A DNA stretch of 64,000 nucleotides, from positions 32,156,101-32,220,100 of the forward strand of contig CM073321.1 of NCBI GenBank assembly GCA_037043015.1. Reading direction: 5' to 3'. This stretch comes from Bryum argenteum. Lineage: Eukaryota; Streptophyta; Bryopsida; Bryales; Bryaceae. Positions 12,066 through 23,890 of the stretch are shown one piece after another (the first letter of the stretch is position 1; every line of letters begins with the position of its first letter). Below the pieces are notes generated by a model. That model was not told the DNA's origin, did no database searches, and was given only the letters and a program-made list of their open reading frames with translations. The translations under genes were made by a program, and so were the position numbers.

Positions 12066-13066
12066 AGTTCAACACGACCAGAGTTGAATTGGAAACACAT
12101 TTTATTACCTGTGCATACCAACGCCAGTATAGAATACAATCAGATTCAACTCGAGTCGAGTTGAATTCTCCATTCAATTCTTTTCTGAGAGTTAAAACGC
12201 AAGTTCACAGACCAAAGAGAATTCAACTCGACCCGAGTTGAATCTTTGACCCAGAATCCTCTTAACGGTCAATGTTAAATTAGGCTTGAACAATTCAACT
12301 CGATTCGAGTTGAATTAAGAAAACACGAGATATGAGGGTGCTGCAATGATTCCGCTATGCCATTGAGGTAGTAGATCCAATCACTCTCCTCAACCCGAAC
12401 AATTTATCTCGACTCAAGTTGAATCGATAAATTACTAGCTACAGTCGCAGTGAACATATTCAATTCGATACGAGTTGAATCAGAGATGCGCATGTGAGCA
12501 ACTAGAAAATTATTCAACTCGACTCGAGTTGAATCGATAAATTACTAGCAATGGTATCGTGGTACATATTCAACTCGATTCGAGTTGAATAACGGTAGCG
12601 CATGTGAGCAACTAGAAAAATAATCCAACTCGACTGGAGTTGAAGTAGAAAGATTATGTACGTTTCTTCAAGCAGTTAAAAAAACAATATAATATTCAAC
12701 TCGACTCGAGTTGAATTATTTAAGCATAGGAATCACTAAATGCAGACATGGTATCCATATAGTTGAAACATGACATGAAAAATTCAACTGAAGTATAGCA
12801 CAAATCCTCTGACTAATAAGACAAGAACATGAGTCTATACAATCAACTCGATTTGAGTTAAAATGAAGAAGATTTATCTTCAAGTTTAATTCAACTCGAC
12901 TTGAGTTGAAAGTATTCAAGCACTGTATGTGGAGATCACAATACTCCTCAAAGGATACATTCAACTCGAATCGAGTTGAATTAAACTTCTGTGGACAGTT
13001 GCTAACGATATTCGTAATGTAGTAGAGACGGATAGAATGCTATTTTAACTCGACTCGAGTTGAATA
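12066..13066. repeat. E1 palindrome cluster upstream of ParB/methyltransferase-like gene
   Basis: About fourteen palindromes are present, with centres at 12078, 12155, 12232, 12304, 12413, 12469, 12523, 12579, 12634, 12705, 12852, 12900, 12970 and 13054. Spacing is 48-149 bp. A 110-bp unit carrying two palindromes (with CGATAAATTACTAGC and CATGTGAGCAACTAGAAAA) is tandemly duplicated at 12424-12533 and 12534-12643. The cluster ends about 40 bp before homology to the E2 protein starts. Confidence 0.85.
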
Positions 13067-14550
13067 CTAATCCTTGCAATATGTTTAGATAAATACTCAT
13101 CTGGCCCTTGTGTCTCATCAGGAGAAAACAATCCGAAGGAGAGGCTCTCAACATTCTTCAAGCGCTATGTTCCTGATGGCGACAGCAAAGTCGCAGACCC
13201 AGAAATATTTGGCGACATGTGGGTGCACACAGAGCCTTCGGATGTCGAATGGTGGAGTATGGTCCTTACACAGCACACGGACAAGCTGGCTGTCGTCACC
13301 AAGTACAGGGGAGCAGAGTGCAACCTTATGGTCAGTTTGGAGGAGAACATCATCGATGTTGTCGTCCACAATACGCACTGGATCTGCGTGACGTGCATCG
13401 TGGACGACCCCACTCAAGACACGACTCTGGACCAAGACTACCGGTTCACTTACATGATCGACACTATAAAGATCAATTTCGACATTTGGGCTCATGTCGA
13501 GAGTATAAAAAATTCTCAGTACGATCCCTTGGCAAAAAATGTCGAGCAACACAATTGCGAGTTTCGATTCACAACCGAACTCGGTGACCAGCAGCCACCA
13601 AGTATTCTCGCCCCTCGTCTCCGATCACTAGTCAATGACATGGTGAACTTCATGGCAAAGCTGCAACGCAAGAAGATGCAAATGACACCCCTTTGTCTGA
13701 CGCAGGAAGTAAGCATGCACAGCGGCAGCCACGAGTCGATCCTATATCAGACTCCTGAGGCGACGGGATCAAAGAGGCACAAGGCGAATCCATTCCAACA
13801 CAGCGGGGGCCGACACCAAAGAAGATCAAATCAGTCATGATAAAGAAGTCGACCTCGGCCGATTCCACGGAGATTGATTAGGCAAGCTTAGTGTCGGCCT
13901 TGACAGACGTCCCAATCGACAGTGTAGAGAAAGTTGTCGATTACAAAGAGTCCATGAATGTCTTCAAGAACTACTCGGCTCTTCGCCAGGACTCTTACAT
14001 CTTTGGCTGAGATGTCACTTTCGAGATTCTGATCGAGCGTCTCTTTACCCTCCCTGTGGACCTGAACATCTGGAACCTCGAGCAGGAAAAAGTCAAGCAC
14101 ACAATGCATTTCCTGATTGAGATGTGCCATAAGGAGAAGAAAAACACCCTATGTGTCTTCCTGAAGAATAAGCTCGTAAAACCCCAATCTTGGGAGGAGA
14201 TACAGGACAGAAAGTTCTACATGGTCAGTAATCAACACTGTGTCAAGGCCTCCAAGCAATTGCGAAACAGGCTAAATGTAGATGTGAAGATCAGGGACGC
14301 TTTTAAGGCCTGGGACTGCTTCGTAGTATGGAATGAAGATAAGTCCACCATTCGGAGAATCTCCGCGTTCTACAACAGGGTCAACCACTTCATGAATACA
14401 AATCCAATGTGGGCAACAAATATCATTGGGGCGCAGGAGCTGTGGGAAAGCCTCGGTAGACCGGAGAATCCAAAGGAGGCTACTGAGGTTGGCAGGACCG
14501 TCACACAGAAGGCCTCGAAGGGCAAGAAACCAGCTAAGGACGCTTTCAAT

Positions 14551-14700
14551 GTATGTGCAACTCCATTCAACTCGATTCGAGTTGAATTTTGTCCTATAAT
14601 ACTAACAATGATATTTCAATTCCATTCCAGTTGTAACCTATTTAAACTCGACTCGAGTTAAATTTCTAACTCAATATCGTACTCGGTTGATACATGATTT
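14551..14700. repeat. E1 intron 1 palindromes
   Basis: Two E1-type palindromes, centres 14576 and 14652, lie inside the intron between the ParB-like and methyltransferase-like exons. E2 has one E2-type palindrome in the equivalent intron. Confidence 0.8.
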
Positions 14701-16066
14701 CATGGAAGCTGTCAAGCTTAGATTTGCTCTCATTGACGTTAAGGGTGCCCAGAAAGCAGTGACAGCAAGCAAGGCGGCCAAAGAAAAGCTCAACATCTAG
14801 AATGAGCTTAAAATCATTTGTGCTCCTAATGATGTCAACGAGGTCTAGCTAGAGCTTATTTCAGCCGCATCCCAAGAGGAGCTCATTGACTCCGACACAG
14901 GAAGGAAGATGAAGGAGTTGGAGAAGTGGAAGCCTGAGCATGGAAACATCTCCAGAGAGTTCTTCAAATGGATCGGCAACACAAGCTACCCCCACCTCAA
15001 GCGATTAGCCGAGCATATGCTGAACAAACTGAACCCGAAATCGTCATACACATACCCCAAGGTCACGTTGAAGCAAATGAAGGGTGTGTTTGTGGATTGC
15101 TACAGCTCTTACGATTGGCTGGAGCGCTGCAAGAGGAAGACCATCGTGAAGCACGTGATTCACAACATGCGCCCTGACTTAATGTTGTTCAACACCAGTG
15201 GGGACTTTAGGAAGGAGAGCTGGAAGAAATTCGAGACCGATTTCAAAATAACGCCAGGTACGCTAAACGTTCTGATCACAAATCCCGGGGAGTCCTTCTT
15301 CTCGCTGTCAAAAACCCCCAGCAACAAGAACAAGTCCGTAGAGCAACTCTTGTCGTATGCAACAGAGTTGTTCAGAGTCTTTCTTGCCAACAAGGGGAAG
15401 TTTCAGGTTCCAAAGGGCGAGGCAAACTTCAAGGCCTACAACTTGGAGGACGATGTGCTGGGGGAATGACACGGTGACTCTTGGAACAAATTATCTTCCA
15501 AGAGAATCAAGGTTGGAATAATGGACTTCCGTGAACTCCCTGGAGCACAAGAGGTCTTAGCTTTATCGAGCTTGTCATCAAGCTCGTACTTCTACAACGT
15601 CCTCCAAGTTCTAAAGTCTATCACGGACCCGGTGGTTACTGAAATCCCTGTTTGGATTTGGATGTGCGGAAGTAGGGATGCTGAGGCGAAGATTAAGAAT
15701 TACCTCGATAGTTGCGAGTTCGGAAAGAATTACAAGATTGAGTATGCGGAATATATTCCAGCTCCATATGAGCGACTCAAGGATCAAACCCTGTCAACCA
15801 TGAAGGCCAAGGATCATGTCCAGATCCTCTTCTTGTTTCGTAAATCGCAGAAATTGAAGTTTCCAAACCTCCCGAAGTTCTTCCCGGCCCCCGACACTCC
15901 ATAGTTCAACATCTGCGGGAGATACAACGAACTTGAGTACCGTATTTATGATACAGAATTGAGGTTGAAGCTGCTTGATCTTTTCTGCAAAGAAGGGGAT
16001 GCGATCTTCAGTGTTTTTGGAGGCGGGAAGCTCTATCGTGCGGCCTGCGTAAGGACATCCTTTATA

Positions 16067-16414
16067 TTTCAACTCGATTCGAGTTGAATATTTTGACATG
16101 GCTCTGTTGTTTTTTAAGTTCGTTGTATTTAACTGGAGTCGAGTTCAGTGCGCACTTCAATGTCCAGAAATCATTTCACACTAACTTGGATTCTATTCAA
16201 AGCGACTCAAGTTGAACGGATTATTTAGTCTGCTACGAAACCATGTTTTTTCATGCGTTCTTAAATTTAACTCGACTCGAGTTGAATGTATTGATTGCTG
16301 GCGCTTAGTATTTCATATTTGGTATTCAGCTCGAGTCGAGTTGAATGCGAATATCAAATTAGTATAGTACTGCTCTCACACGCCAGCTCCGTTTCAACTC
16401 GAATCGAGTTAAAC
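16067..16414. repeat. E1 intron 2 palindromes
   Basis: Six E1-type palindromes fill intron 2, with centres at 16078, 16138, 16206, 16276, 16335 and 16403. Spacing is 59-70 bp. None enters exon sequence. The matching intron of E0 carries the same number at nearly the same spacing. Confidence 0.85.
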
Positions 16415-17275
16415 GTACAAGTAATTGACGTGTTCATCTCTTGTTGTGTCTACTTGCAGATGTGTTCGCTGATGAATTACATGATCAGCTGCTGCGACGA
16501 GCACGACGAAGTCGTCAAACGTGCGATGGAGGTCTTTAACTTGGATCGTTGAAATTATGAAAGTGGGTACCCGATCGGTGAGGCTTCCGGATCCAAGGAG
16601 AGACTTGGACCACCGCCACCCTCCATGAAGGCCAAGAAGGGGAAGGCAAAGAGGAAGGGTAGGGGAGTAGAGTTACCACTTGACGTGAATGACCCAAGAC
16701 CGATAGTAATTAGGTCAAGTGACGACGATGACGATCCTGACCAAGATGTTGAGGCCTACGGATCCCAACTTCTCATAACGCCCCAAACTAGACGAGGCTC
16801 ATCTTCTCATCTTCCTCATCCCCAGGAACATGGCTTCTCAGAAAGCTCTCTTCCGGCTTCCACCCCTTCGCCTTAGAAGAAGAAAAGGGAGTGACTATCC
16901 GTTGACGCTCTAATGGAAAGGCTCGTTAGAATGCAAGAAGAGGCGCAGGCGCGACAAAGGATCAAAGTTGAAGCAATGCTTGCTCAAGAGCGCGACGAAC
17001 GCAGAATTCAATGACTAGAGGATGAGCAACGATGGAGCGTAATGATGTCTCAGGCCTTCGAGAGCTTAGTAACGCCGTAGAGGCTTCTAGGAAGCTAGTG
17101 CTTGATTAGGCTAGTTAACCATGATTGGTCTCACCATACATAATTCAAATTTGCCATGTATATTCTGTAGATTATAATAAATGTTTCCTCTCGAACTGAT
17201 TTCATTTCAGAGCGGGCTTGTGTCTGACCTTTTATTTTATCCTAGTATTTGATGGTGCTAGTTCTCTCAGCATTG

Positions 17276-17298
17276 ATTTAACTCGAGTCGAGCTGATT
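17276..17298. repeat. E1 palindrome downstream of ParB/methyltransferase-like gene
   Basis: A single copy (centre 17287; arms TTTAACTCGA and TCGAGCTGA) lies between the long gene and the small Ser/Pro-rich gene. E0 and E2 each have one copy in the same place. Confidence 0.75.
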
Positions 17299-17360
17299 TG
17301 GCTATATCATATTACATATCATCCTTATTGATGATTCCTCTAAAATGAATTTGAATCCAG

Positions 17361-18280
17361 GTGTCCAATTCCGTCTCGGTTTCGGACAATGATTTTGATT
17401 TCCGTTGCGCTGCTTCTGCTCATTCAATTTTGGACTACGGACAACACACAGTTTCGCAGAGTAGAATGGGCCATATAATGTACTCAGCAGCTACTGCACA
17501 ATCAACTATGGACTACTCAACAATGGCAATCAATGATGGTGTTTGTGGATAGTCCCCCTTATGGCGGTAAACGTCCACACTCTGTATGTTCTCCTTCCCC
17601 GCTGAAGAACCGTACCATGATAGACGAACGAAGTCGAGGTGGCGCTCCGCAAAGAAAGCTTTATGATGATTCTGAGTTAGTTGAGGATGCACTTCCGGTA
17701 CAGGTATGTAATAAGGGAAGCAGTTCATCTATGAATTTTCCTGCGGTTGTTAACTTCAATTGTAATTTGATTTACTTACATTTTTCTATCTCTTTTCATG
17801 GACTTCGGCGATTGTTGCAGCAGTCGTGCCCATACCGGTCATCTTTGAGTCCCCGGCTCTTCGTGTATCACCTCATAAGGCATCGTCGCTGAAAATATCT
17901 CGTGGTGCGACAACACATTCTCTCTCTACGCCTTGTCCATTGAAGTCTTTAGAGCCGGCAACAGAACTTGGAGACTGCATGACAGAATTAATGGGGCCAC
18001 CTAAACCGTGTGTTGCCCATGTTGTTGATACCTCGAGTTTGCCCTTCCGTACTATGCGCCCGCCATTACACAAGGGTCACCGCCAAACTCAATCACATGA
18101 TGGATTCTAGCCCAGAGTTACTTGTCCTCCAGTTCTTGATGCATGGGAGCAACGGATTTTAAAGCTTCAAAGACGGGAAAAATCAAGTTCGCGTTCGTCA
18201 CCATATACAGGCTACAGTCGTGGACGAGAAGTGTCGAAGGCACTAGCTGAAATTCGAAGCCGTTCGCACTTGTGATACGG
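17361..18280 (+). CDS. E1 small Ser/Pro-rich protein gene, two exons, probably degraded
   Basis: The conserved block MDYSTMAINDGV (17508 onward) matches MDFSTMAVEDGV in E2 at 25219. It is followed by Ser/Pro-rich sequence with KLYDDSEL, homologous to the E2 RMLYDTDL. An intron of about 110 bp (GTATGTAAT...TTGTTGCAG, about 17705-17820) interrupts it. The second exon is Ser/Pro-rich and ends in a basic segment (LKLQRREKSSSRSSPYTGYSRGR). A stop occurs just after the conserved start block (GGATAG at 17550), so this copy is likely inactive. No known domain is recognised. Same strand and order behind the long gene in both elements. Confidence 0.5.
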
Positions 18281-18289
18281 CAATAGTCT

Positions 18290-18620
18290 TGATATAATTT
18301 GAGGACATTGATCGGCGTAGTACTTCATGGATAGCCCACGTTCAACACGATATTGTATGGTCCTATTGGTATAGAAATATCGTATTTACCATCGTACATT
18401 CAGATCATTCATATGTAACTAGAGCTCACATTTATATCTGGATGAGCATATTTCCTTTGACGGGGTCAATTGGTGTATACAATGTCTATAACTAAACATA
18501 CATTCATGTATATTCCATTCTGGTATACGATTATTCATCCATCTACATTTACTTTATACCATTTTTAACGGCCTATTTGGCTTTTTATCATTACTTTTGG
18601 GACTCAACAATATTCTTATT
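18290..18620. other. Spacer at the presumed right edge of E1
   Basis: AT-rich, no gene. It should contain the outer end of E1, but I found no terminal repeat or target duplication. Confidence 0.3.
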
Positions 18621-18859
18621 ATTGAGGGATACTCTCAAAATAATGAACTTGGTGTTAGTGGAGTTCAAGAGAGATAGGGATGTTTGCACCATCACCATGA
18701 GTCAACACAAATACATTGAGGAGATTCTCAAGAGGTTCAAGATGGAGGATTGCAAGGCCATAGGTACACCACTTGACACTCATGTGAAGTTGCTCTAGCT
18801 CACGGAGGCTAATTTTGAAGGAAGAGGGCTGGAATGAAGTGAAGAGGGTCATGATGTAC

Positions 18860-20574
18860 TGTGAGCCATTTAACCACCATGGAGTGGCCTTTGGTCACAA
18901 GAGGATTGACAAGAACAACACATGAAGAGAGGAACAAGGGAGAAGAGAAGAAGAGAAGAAATGAAGAAGAAACAAGGGGAAGTGAAGAAGAAAACCCCCG
19001 CCGGCCTCCTTTTAACCCTCTTTCGGTTTTTGGCTTGCCATTGCTTCATCTTAGCTTTGATTTGGGCGTGCCATAGCTTTTTGGAAAGCTCAGTCAATTT
19101 CGCACTCACTTCCAAAATCTCAGAAGCATAGGATCAAAACCCGAGGACTGATGGCCGAAATACAGGGGCCTACTTCTTTTAACCGCCGGCGGGAAAACCC
19201 TTCAACACCCCCAATTTTGGTGGGGTGTTTCTCCCTCTCTAAAGATCGGATTGGGGCATGCCATATACTTTTGGAAAGCTCTTCTAGAGCTCTACCTACC
19301 CTAGGAATCTCAATAGCATAGAGAAAAAAATCCGTGACTGATTGCTGTTTGAACACAGCTGATTTGTTCACTGCCGGGGGGAAACCGTTTTCAACACCCC
19401 GACTTTGCGAGCAAATTTCTCCTTCTCTACAACTCGGATTTAAGCATGCTTACTACCGTTGGAAAGCCCTACTAGAGCTCTATCTACCTTAAAAATTGCA
19501 AAGGAGTTGAAGTAGAATTGAGTGAGTTATAGGGGAAACAATCTGGCTGGCTTTCATGGGGCAAGAGCAAGCTCCTATCTTAACAAAGAAACTCAATAAG
19601 GAGGAAGATGAGTGAGGCAAGACAAGCATTTTGAGAAGGGCTCTCCTTCTCTTAACTATTAACACTTCAAAGGCAAGATCATTTTGAGAAGGGCTCTCCT
19701 TCTCCTAACTACTAACAATTCAAAAGATATGATTAAGGTGAACAAAGAGGAGAAGGAGGCCCATAGCCTTCCTCCTCCTAACTAAATAGATGGATAGGTA
19801 GGTGAACAAAATGGAGGAGAAGGAGGCCCAAGGCCTTGCTTCTCCTACTCTAACCTAAACTAAGAGGAGATGGAAGAGGTAGACAAACAAAATATGAGAC
19901 AAACAAGATGGAGGAGAAGGAGGCCCATGGCCTTCCTTCTCCTAGTCTAACTAGATTGAGTGGATCATGATAGCTTGGAAACAAGCTATTAAGTCCAAAA
20001 TCAGAGCCGCCAAAGAGGCGGCTCACCCTAAAGCCTAACTAAGGCCTAAGCCCTAAATAAAGCCTTCATGGATGAATAAACGCCACGCCACGCGCTCCGT
20101 CCTTGAAGCCTCAATTCCATCAACCACTTCATCAATGAATGTAGCCTCACATGCTACCACAAGGTTGGATGGATGAGACTTACAACAATGAAATTTCAAA
20201 CACAGCATGGACATCAAAGACTAGTTGTACAAAGCCCATGGTAAAACGCTCAATTCTAATTTAAGCAACTAATCCTATTTCTAATTTAGGATTCACTAGG
20301 GGAAATTTTTCCTCCTGTAGTTCTTCTCCGTCATCAATTGGATCCACTAGGGGGAATTTTTCCTCCTCTAGTCCTTCCACACCCTAAAGCTTAAATTAGT
20401 CTTAAACGTCCCATCAAAGGCCTTGCAACAACTAACCTCTAATATACAAATTGTATTCAAAACTAAATCATTGTATATTCATCAATTTACCTCAAGATGT
20501 CATGGTTTGCAAACACTTCATTAATAAAAGTCATTATTAACAACATTTAAACAAGAGAGCGCTCTCACGCTCTC
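18860..20574. mobile_element. Insertion within copia, possibly an LTR-type element
   Basis: Copia coding stops at 18859 and resumes near 20575. The insert starts TGTGAGCCATTTAAC and ends GCGCTCTCACA, a TG...CA structure like the 2-kb solo LTR at 20864. About 60 codons of copia are missing at the junction, so a deletion or recombination also took place. Inside, a segment of about 190 bp with TTGGAAAGCTC repeats three times (near 19080, 19275, 19460). Paired CCTCTAG/GGGGAATTTTTCCTCC lines occur near 20310-20370. No protein is supported. Confidence 0.45.
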
Positions 20575-20863
20575 ACAAGTACCTCCAAGGAACACTTAAG
20601 CTAGAGTAGCAACTTGGAAGTGCAAATTTGTTGCTTCGTGGCTATTGTGATGCAGATTAGGCTGGTGATGAAGGCGATAGGAGATCCACAACCGGTTATG
20701 TTTTTATGCTTGGAGTAGGTGCCATTTCATGGAATTCCTAAAGGCAGCCCACCATAGCACTCTCTACAACGGAGGCTAAATACATGGCCATGAGCCAATG
20801 TACCAAGGAAGCCATTTGGTTGAGGCAACTCTTGGTTGATGTTGGCTTTGTTCAACAAGGCGG

Positions 20864-22860
20864 TGTGAGCCATCTAAATGACTCATTAACATAGATTTGC
20901 TTAACTTTACAAATTTTGTATAAATGTTTTATAAAAAACTTCTAAAAACTCTAATTTATTTTACTTATGTTCTTTGATTATTTAAGCAACTCTAAATTCT
21001 ATTCCTAGTTTCCGTTTTAATTTAATTCCCCATACTAATTCCCTAATTTTAGTATTTGGTTATATAACCATTTCATTTTTATAGCCTCTACTAATTTTCT
21101 AACCATATAATTAGTCTAGTAGCCCATTTCCGTTTATTCGCCCATACTAATTTCTACTCGCATTAATTAATTAATAGCCATTTTCCATGTTCCGCCCATA
21201 CTAATTTCTTAACGCAGTAATTAGTTAATAGCCATTTTCTCATAACCTCAACCCATACCAATTTCTGGCTACACTAATTAACTGCCGCCCACACTAATTC
21301 AGCGGAGGCCACACTAATTAAGTGCTGGCCACACTAATTATTAATGGGGGAATCTTGAACTGTTCATCAACTCTCTTATTGAGTTGAAAATTTCTTCTTT
21401 GTAGGTATATATAACAAGAAGAGTATCTCTTCAAAAAACATCTTTTAGTTTCCTTTTGGTTCTTGTGTGTCCTTTCTATTTCTTCATTCTCTCGGTGGTT
21501 GCTACTTGTGTTCCTGACACTCTCTCTTGGTGGTTGCTACTTTGGTTCCTGGCTCTCTCTCGGTGGTTGCTATTTTTTGGTTCGTGGTTGCTACTTCCTG
21601 TTCGGGCTGTTGTTACTGGAGTGTGCCTCGGTGGTTCCTCATAATCGGTGCTGGTGCTGCTGCTGTTGCTGGAGTGTGCTCTCGGTGGTTGTTGTTGATG
21701 CTGGTGTGGTGACAGTCTCGGTGGTTGTTGTTGATGCTCGTGTTGGTGACGGTCTCGGTGATTGTTGTTGCTGCTGTTGTTGGTGACGGTCTCGGTGGGT
21801 CTTGGTGGTTGTTGTTGCTGCTGGTGTTGGTGACGGCGACCTTGTGGACGGCTTCCCCCTTGATGGTTGCGGCGATGGGCTCTCTCGATGGTGCCGTTGT
21901 TGTTGCTTCAGCTCCTTCCCTCCTTCTGGGAAAGAAGCATGATACAAATGATGCAGCTCTTGAAGGGACGGTATTTGCGGTGGCGAGGGTGCAAATCTAA
22001 AGCTCGTGCTCACATCCTGTTGGAGTGGTGTCTCCTTGTTGGTGCTCAAGGTGGCTGTTGATACACTTGTTGGCCGAGGATACGCAGACCGCCTGTACAC
22101 TTGTAGTAGACTACTCCTCTTCAGCTTTACCAATTCACAGGCGTAGTAACTGGTCTCATTCGCGTATATACTTGTTTATGGCGTCCCCTCACCTACAACC
22201 TTCAAAATTAATCTTCTTTTCTTTCTCGTCGTGCACGCTCTGGTGGTAGTAGACTGTGCTGGCCATCATACAAGGAGTGCATTACGCTGGTTGTGATAGA
22301 GTAGTTTCGTTGCACAGTCTGGACGCCATTATTATGTTGTGCCGTCCTGGTTCTTCATCACATCCTTAATTTAGCATTGCTGGTGCTCATCCTCTGCTAC
22401 GAGACCCGTGATCGGTCGATTCTACTCGTTCATCCCAGTTTTATTCCTAGAGCGAATAATTTTCCAGGTCCTCGTTGTGCCCTCACATTGATGCGGTTTC
22501 AGTGCCGACTGCGCATTTTCTATCCGTGGTGTACGTAGTGTAACAGCGGGCTAGCCATAACGTTGTTCATCTGGTAATCCTGTTGCATGCATCCTTCATT
22601 CACACATAATCTTTGTTGGAGGTAGCGGGGTCATTCAATTATCTCCCTCCTCCTCGAGCACGTTGCCCAAGAAATATCGGCTCTGCAAGCTGCTACAGCA
22701 GTAGCCATACCACAAAGCTTCCGTCACGAGTGAGCTACTCGCGCGTGACCAGTGAAAGATTGGAATTTCAGTATGAGAAGATTTCGTCCGTGAGACCCCA
22801 ACATCGTCATTTCATAGACATTCCGAAAAGCCTACAAGAGGTGTAGTTTTTGGGCTCACA
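20864..22860. mobile_element. 2.0-kb solo LTR with GGCGG target duplication
   Basis: The unit begins TGTGAGCC and ends GGCTCACA, and is flanked by GGCGG on both sides (20859-20863 and 22861-22865). Removing it restores an uninterrupted copia RNase H reading (FVQQGG to QVWCDNQG). A TATATATAA box at about 21410 and a CT-rich stretch after it fit an LTR promoter. There is no internal coding region, so it is a solo LTR of an unidentified, probably Ty3-type, family. Confidence 0.75.
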
Positions 22861-23121
22861 GGCGGCACACAAGTTTGGTGTGACAACCAAGGAGCTATTG
22901 CCTTGGCCAAGAATCCTACACATCACTCACGAACCAAACATATTGATGTGCAACATCATTTTGTTCGTGAGCAAGTGGAGGATGAAGTGATTGAGCTCAA
23001 GTATGTGCCTACTCAAGCTATGGTTGTTGATGTGCTAACCAAGGTGCTTGGAAAGTCATAAAACTTGACCTTGATTGAGAAGATGGGCCTTAGTGCCTTT
23101 GCCCACTTACAAAGTGGGAGT

Positions 23122-23411
23122 GTTGAGAAAGATGTATCTAATGGAGTAGATAGTGTACATGGAGCGTTAGGAGTAGAACTACACACTTTGTTAGTTCTTA
23201 GACTCCTTTAAGTGTTGTTTGTAGTAAAAGGCAGCCTATAGTGTTTAGTTATACCACATGGTTAGGTGAGCACTAGGAGAGGCTTCCTCCTACTTATGTT
23301 CAGCCCATACTTGGTTGATGTCATCCTAATACCATCTAAGTAAAGTCTTTCTCTTTAATCTCAATACTTTCTTCTACCCTCGTGATGATCCATCCATTGT
23401 GTATACATGAC
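23122..23411 (+). repeat. Copia 3' LTR
   Basis: It starts TGTTGAGAAAG directly after the purine tract and ends near TGTGTATACATGACA. The 5' partner is not in the window. Confidence 0.6.
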
Positions 23412-23890
23412 AAAGCTAGGGGTTTATAGAAGTTGACATCTCCGAAGACGACAGAGCCAATTAAGAGCATCAAAAAGGTATGTTCAATCTACAACCTCTG
23501 TAGCGGTGTTTCGACTCATGGTGTGTTCAATTTAACATACCACTATCTCGATGATGTGGGTTGTGCACATTAAGAAGAATCCGTGAATTGCCAAACTCTC
23601 ACATTACGGACATCCGAGACCCATGGAAACCGTCTTTCCAAGATGTAGACTCACGCCATTTTCAATAGATCGGAATTTGCTAGCATTCTCCATAGGTAGC
23701 CTTTATGTGTTTCTGTGAACGTTTGAGTGACGTCACTAATACACTTTTTGTTGTGTTCTATTTTATGTAACAGTGTGTTATGCATGATGTTTGACATCCG
23801 TCATGGAACATGTCTTGTAACGTTATGGATGACATTGTCGTTTATGTTTATGATTGTCTACATGTATCATTCAGGACGCTAACTATGCGT
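23412..23890. other. Spacer at the presumed left edge of E2
   Basis: No gene supported. TGACAT and GACATCC words become frequent toward the right, merging into the E2 terminal repeat region. Confidence 0.3.

Larger units (their letters stand above)
13105..17060 (+). pseudogene. E1 ParB-like/methyltransferase-like three-exon gene, broken
   Basis: Exon 1 runs about 13105-14550 (donor AAT|GTATGT at 14551), exon 2 about 14701-16048 and exon 3 from 16460. Intron 2 (16049-16459) is GTAAGG...TTGCAG, phase 0, as in E2. Exon 1 contains the ParB-like stretch (FYMVSNQHCVKASKQL), where E2 has the canonical INGRHSVAASK. Exon 2 contains the methyltransferase-like core: KVGIMDFREL, a WIWMCGS strand, and LLDLFCKEGDAIFSVFGGGK. 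Exon 3 begins MCSLMNY and becomes basic, then acidic. In-frame stops lie near 13879, 14008, 14798, 14846, 15467 and 15902, and the intron-1 acceptor is unclear. The start codon of E2 is not preserved. Long and recognisable, but not functional. Confidence 0.7.
2927..18290. mobile_element. E1: large DNA-transposon-like element, degraded
   Basis: The order is DUF7869-like gene (minus), palindrome cluster, AT-rich interior, second palindrome cluster, ParB/methyltransferase-like gene (plus) and small Ser/Pro-rich gene (plus). This repeats the E2 arrangement in opposite orientation. The exact ends were not found: I saw no clear terminal repeats near 2.5-2.9 or 18.3-18.6 kb, so the boundaries are gene-based. 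The 7-12 kb interior looks like unrelated AT-rich insertions. Confidence 0.6.
18622..23411 (+). mobile_element. Ty1/copia retrotransposon 3' part, split by two insertions
   Basis: The copia reading is in three pieces. The end of the reverse transcriptase (TMSQHKYIEEILKRFKME, GTPLDTHVKLL) lies at 18622-18859. RNase H follows at about 20575-20863 (YLQGT, GYCDAD, RRSTTGYVFMLG, LSTTEAKYMAMS) and about 22861-23061 (VWCDNQGAIALAKN, RTKHIDVQHHFVREQV, DVLTKVLGKS, stop). A purine tract AAAGTGGGAG precedes the 3' LTR, which begins TGTTGAGAAAGATG at 23122 and ends near 23411. In-frame stops such as 20670 show decay. Upstream gag, protease and integrase are absent from the window. Confidence 0.8.

Noticed and set aside
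21456-22133. Val/Leu-rich and Gln/Ser-rich frames within the solo LTR
   Set aside because: Overlapping low-complexity frames on both strands come from GTTGTTG/GGTGG-type repeats in an LTR.
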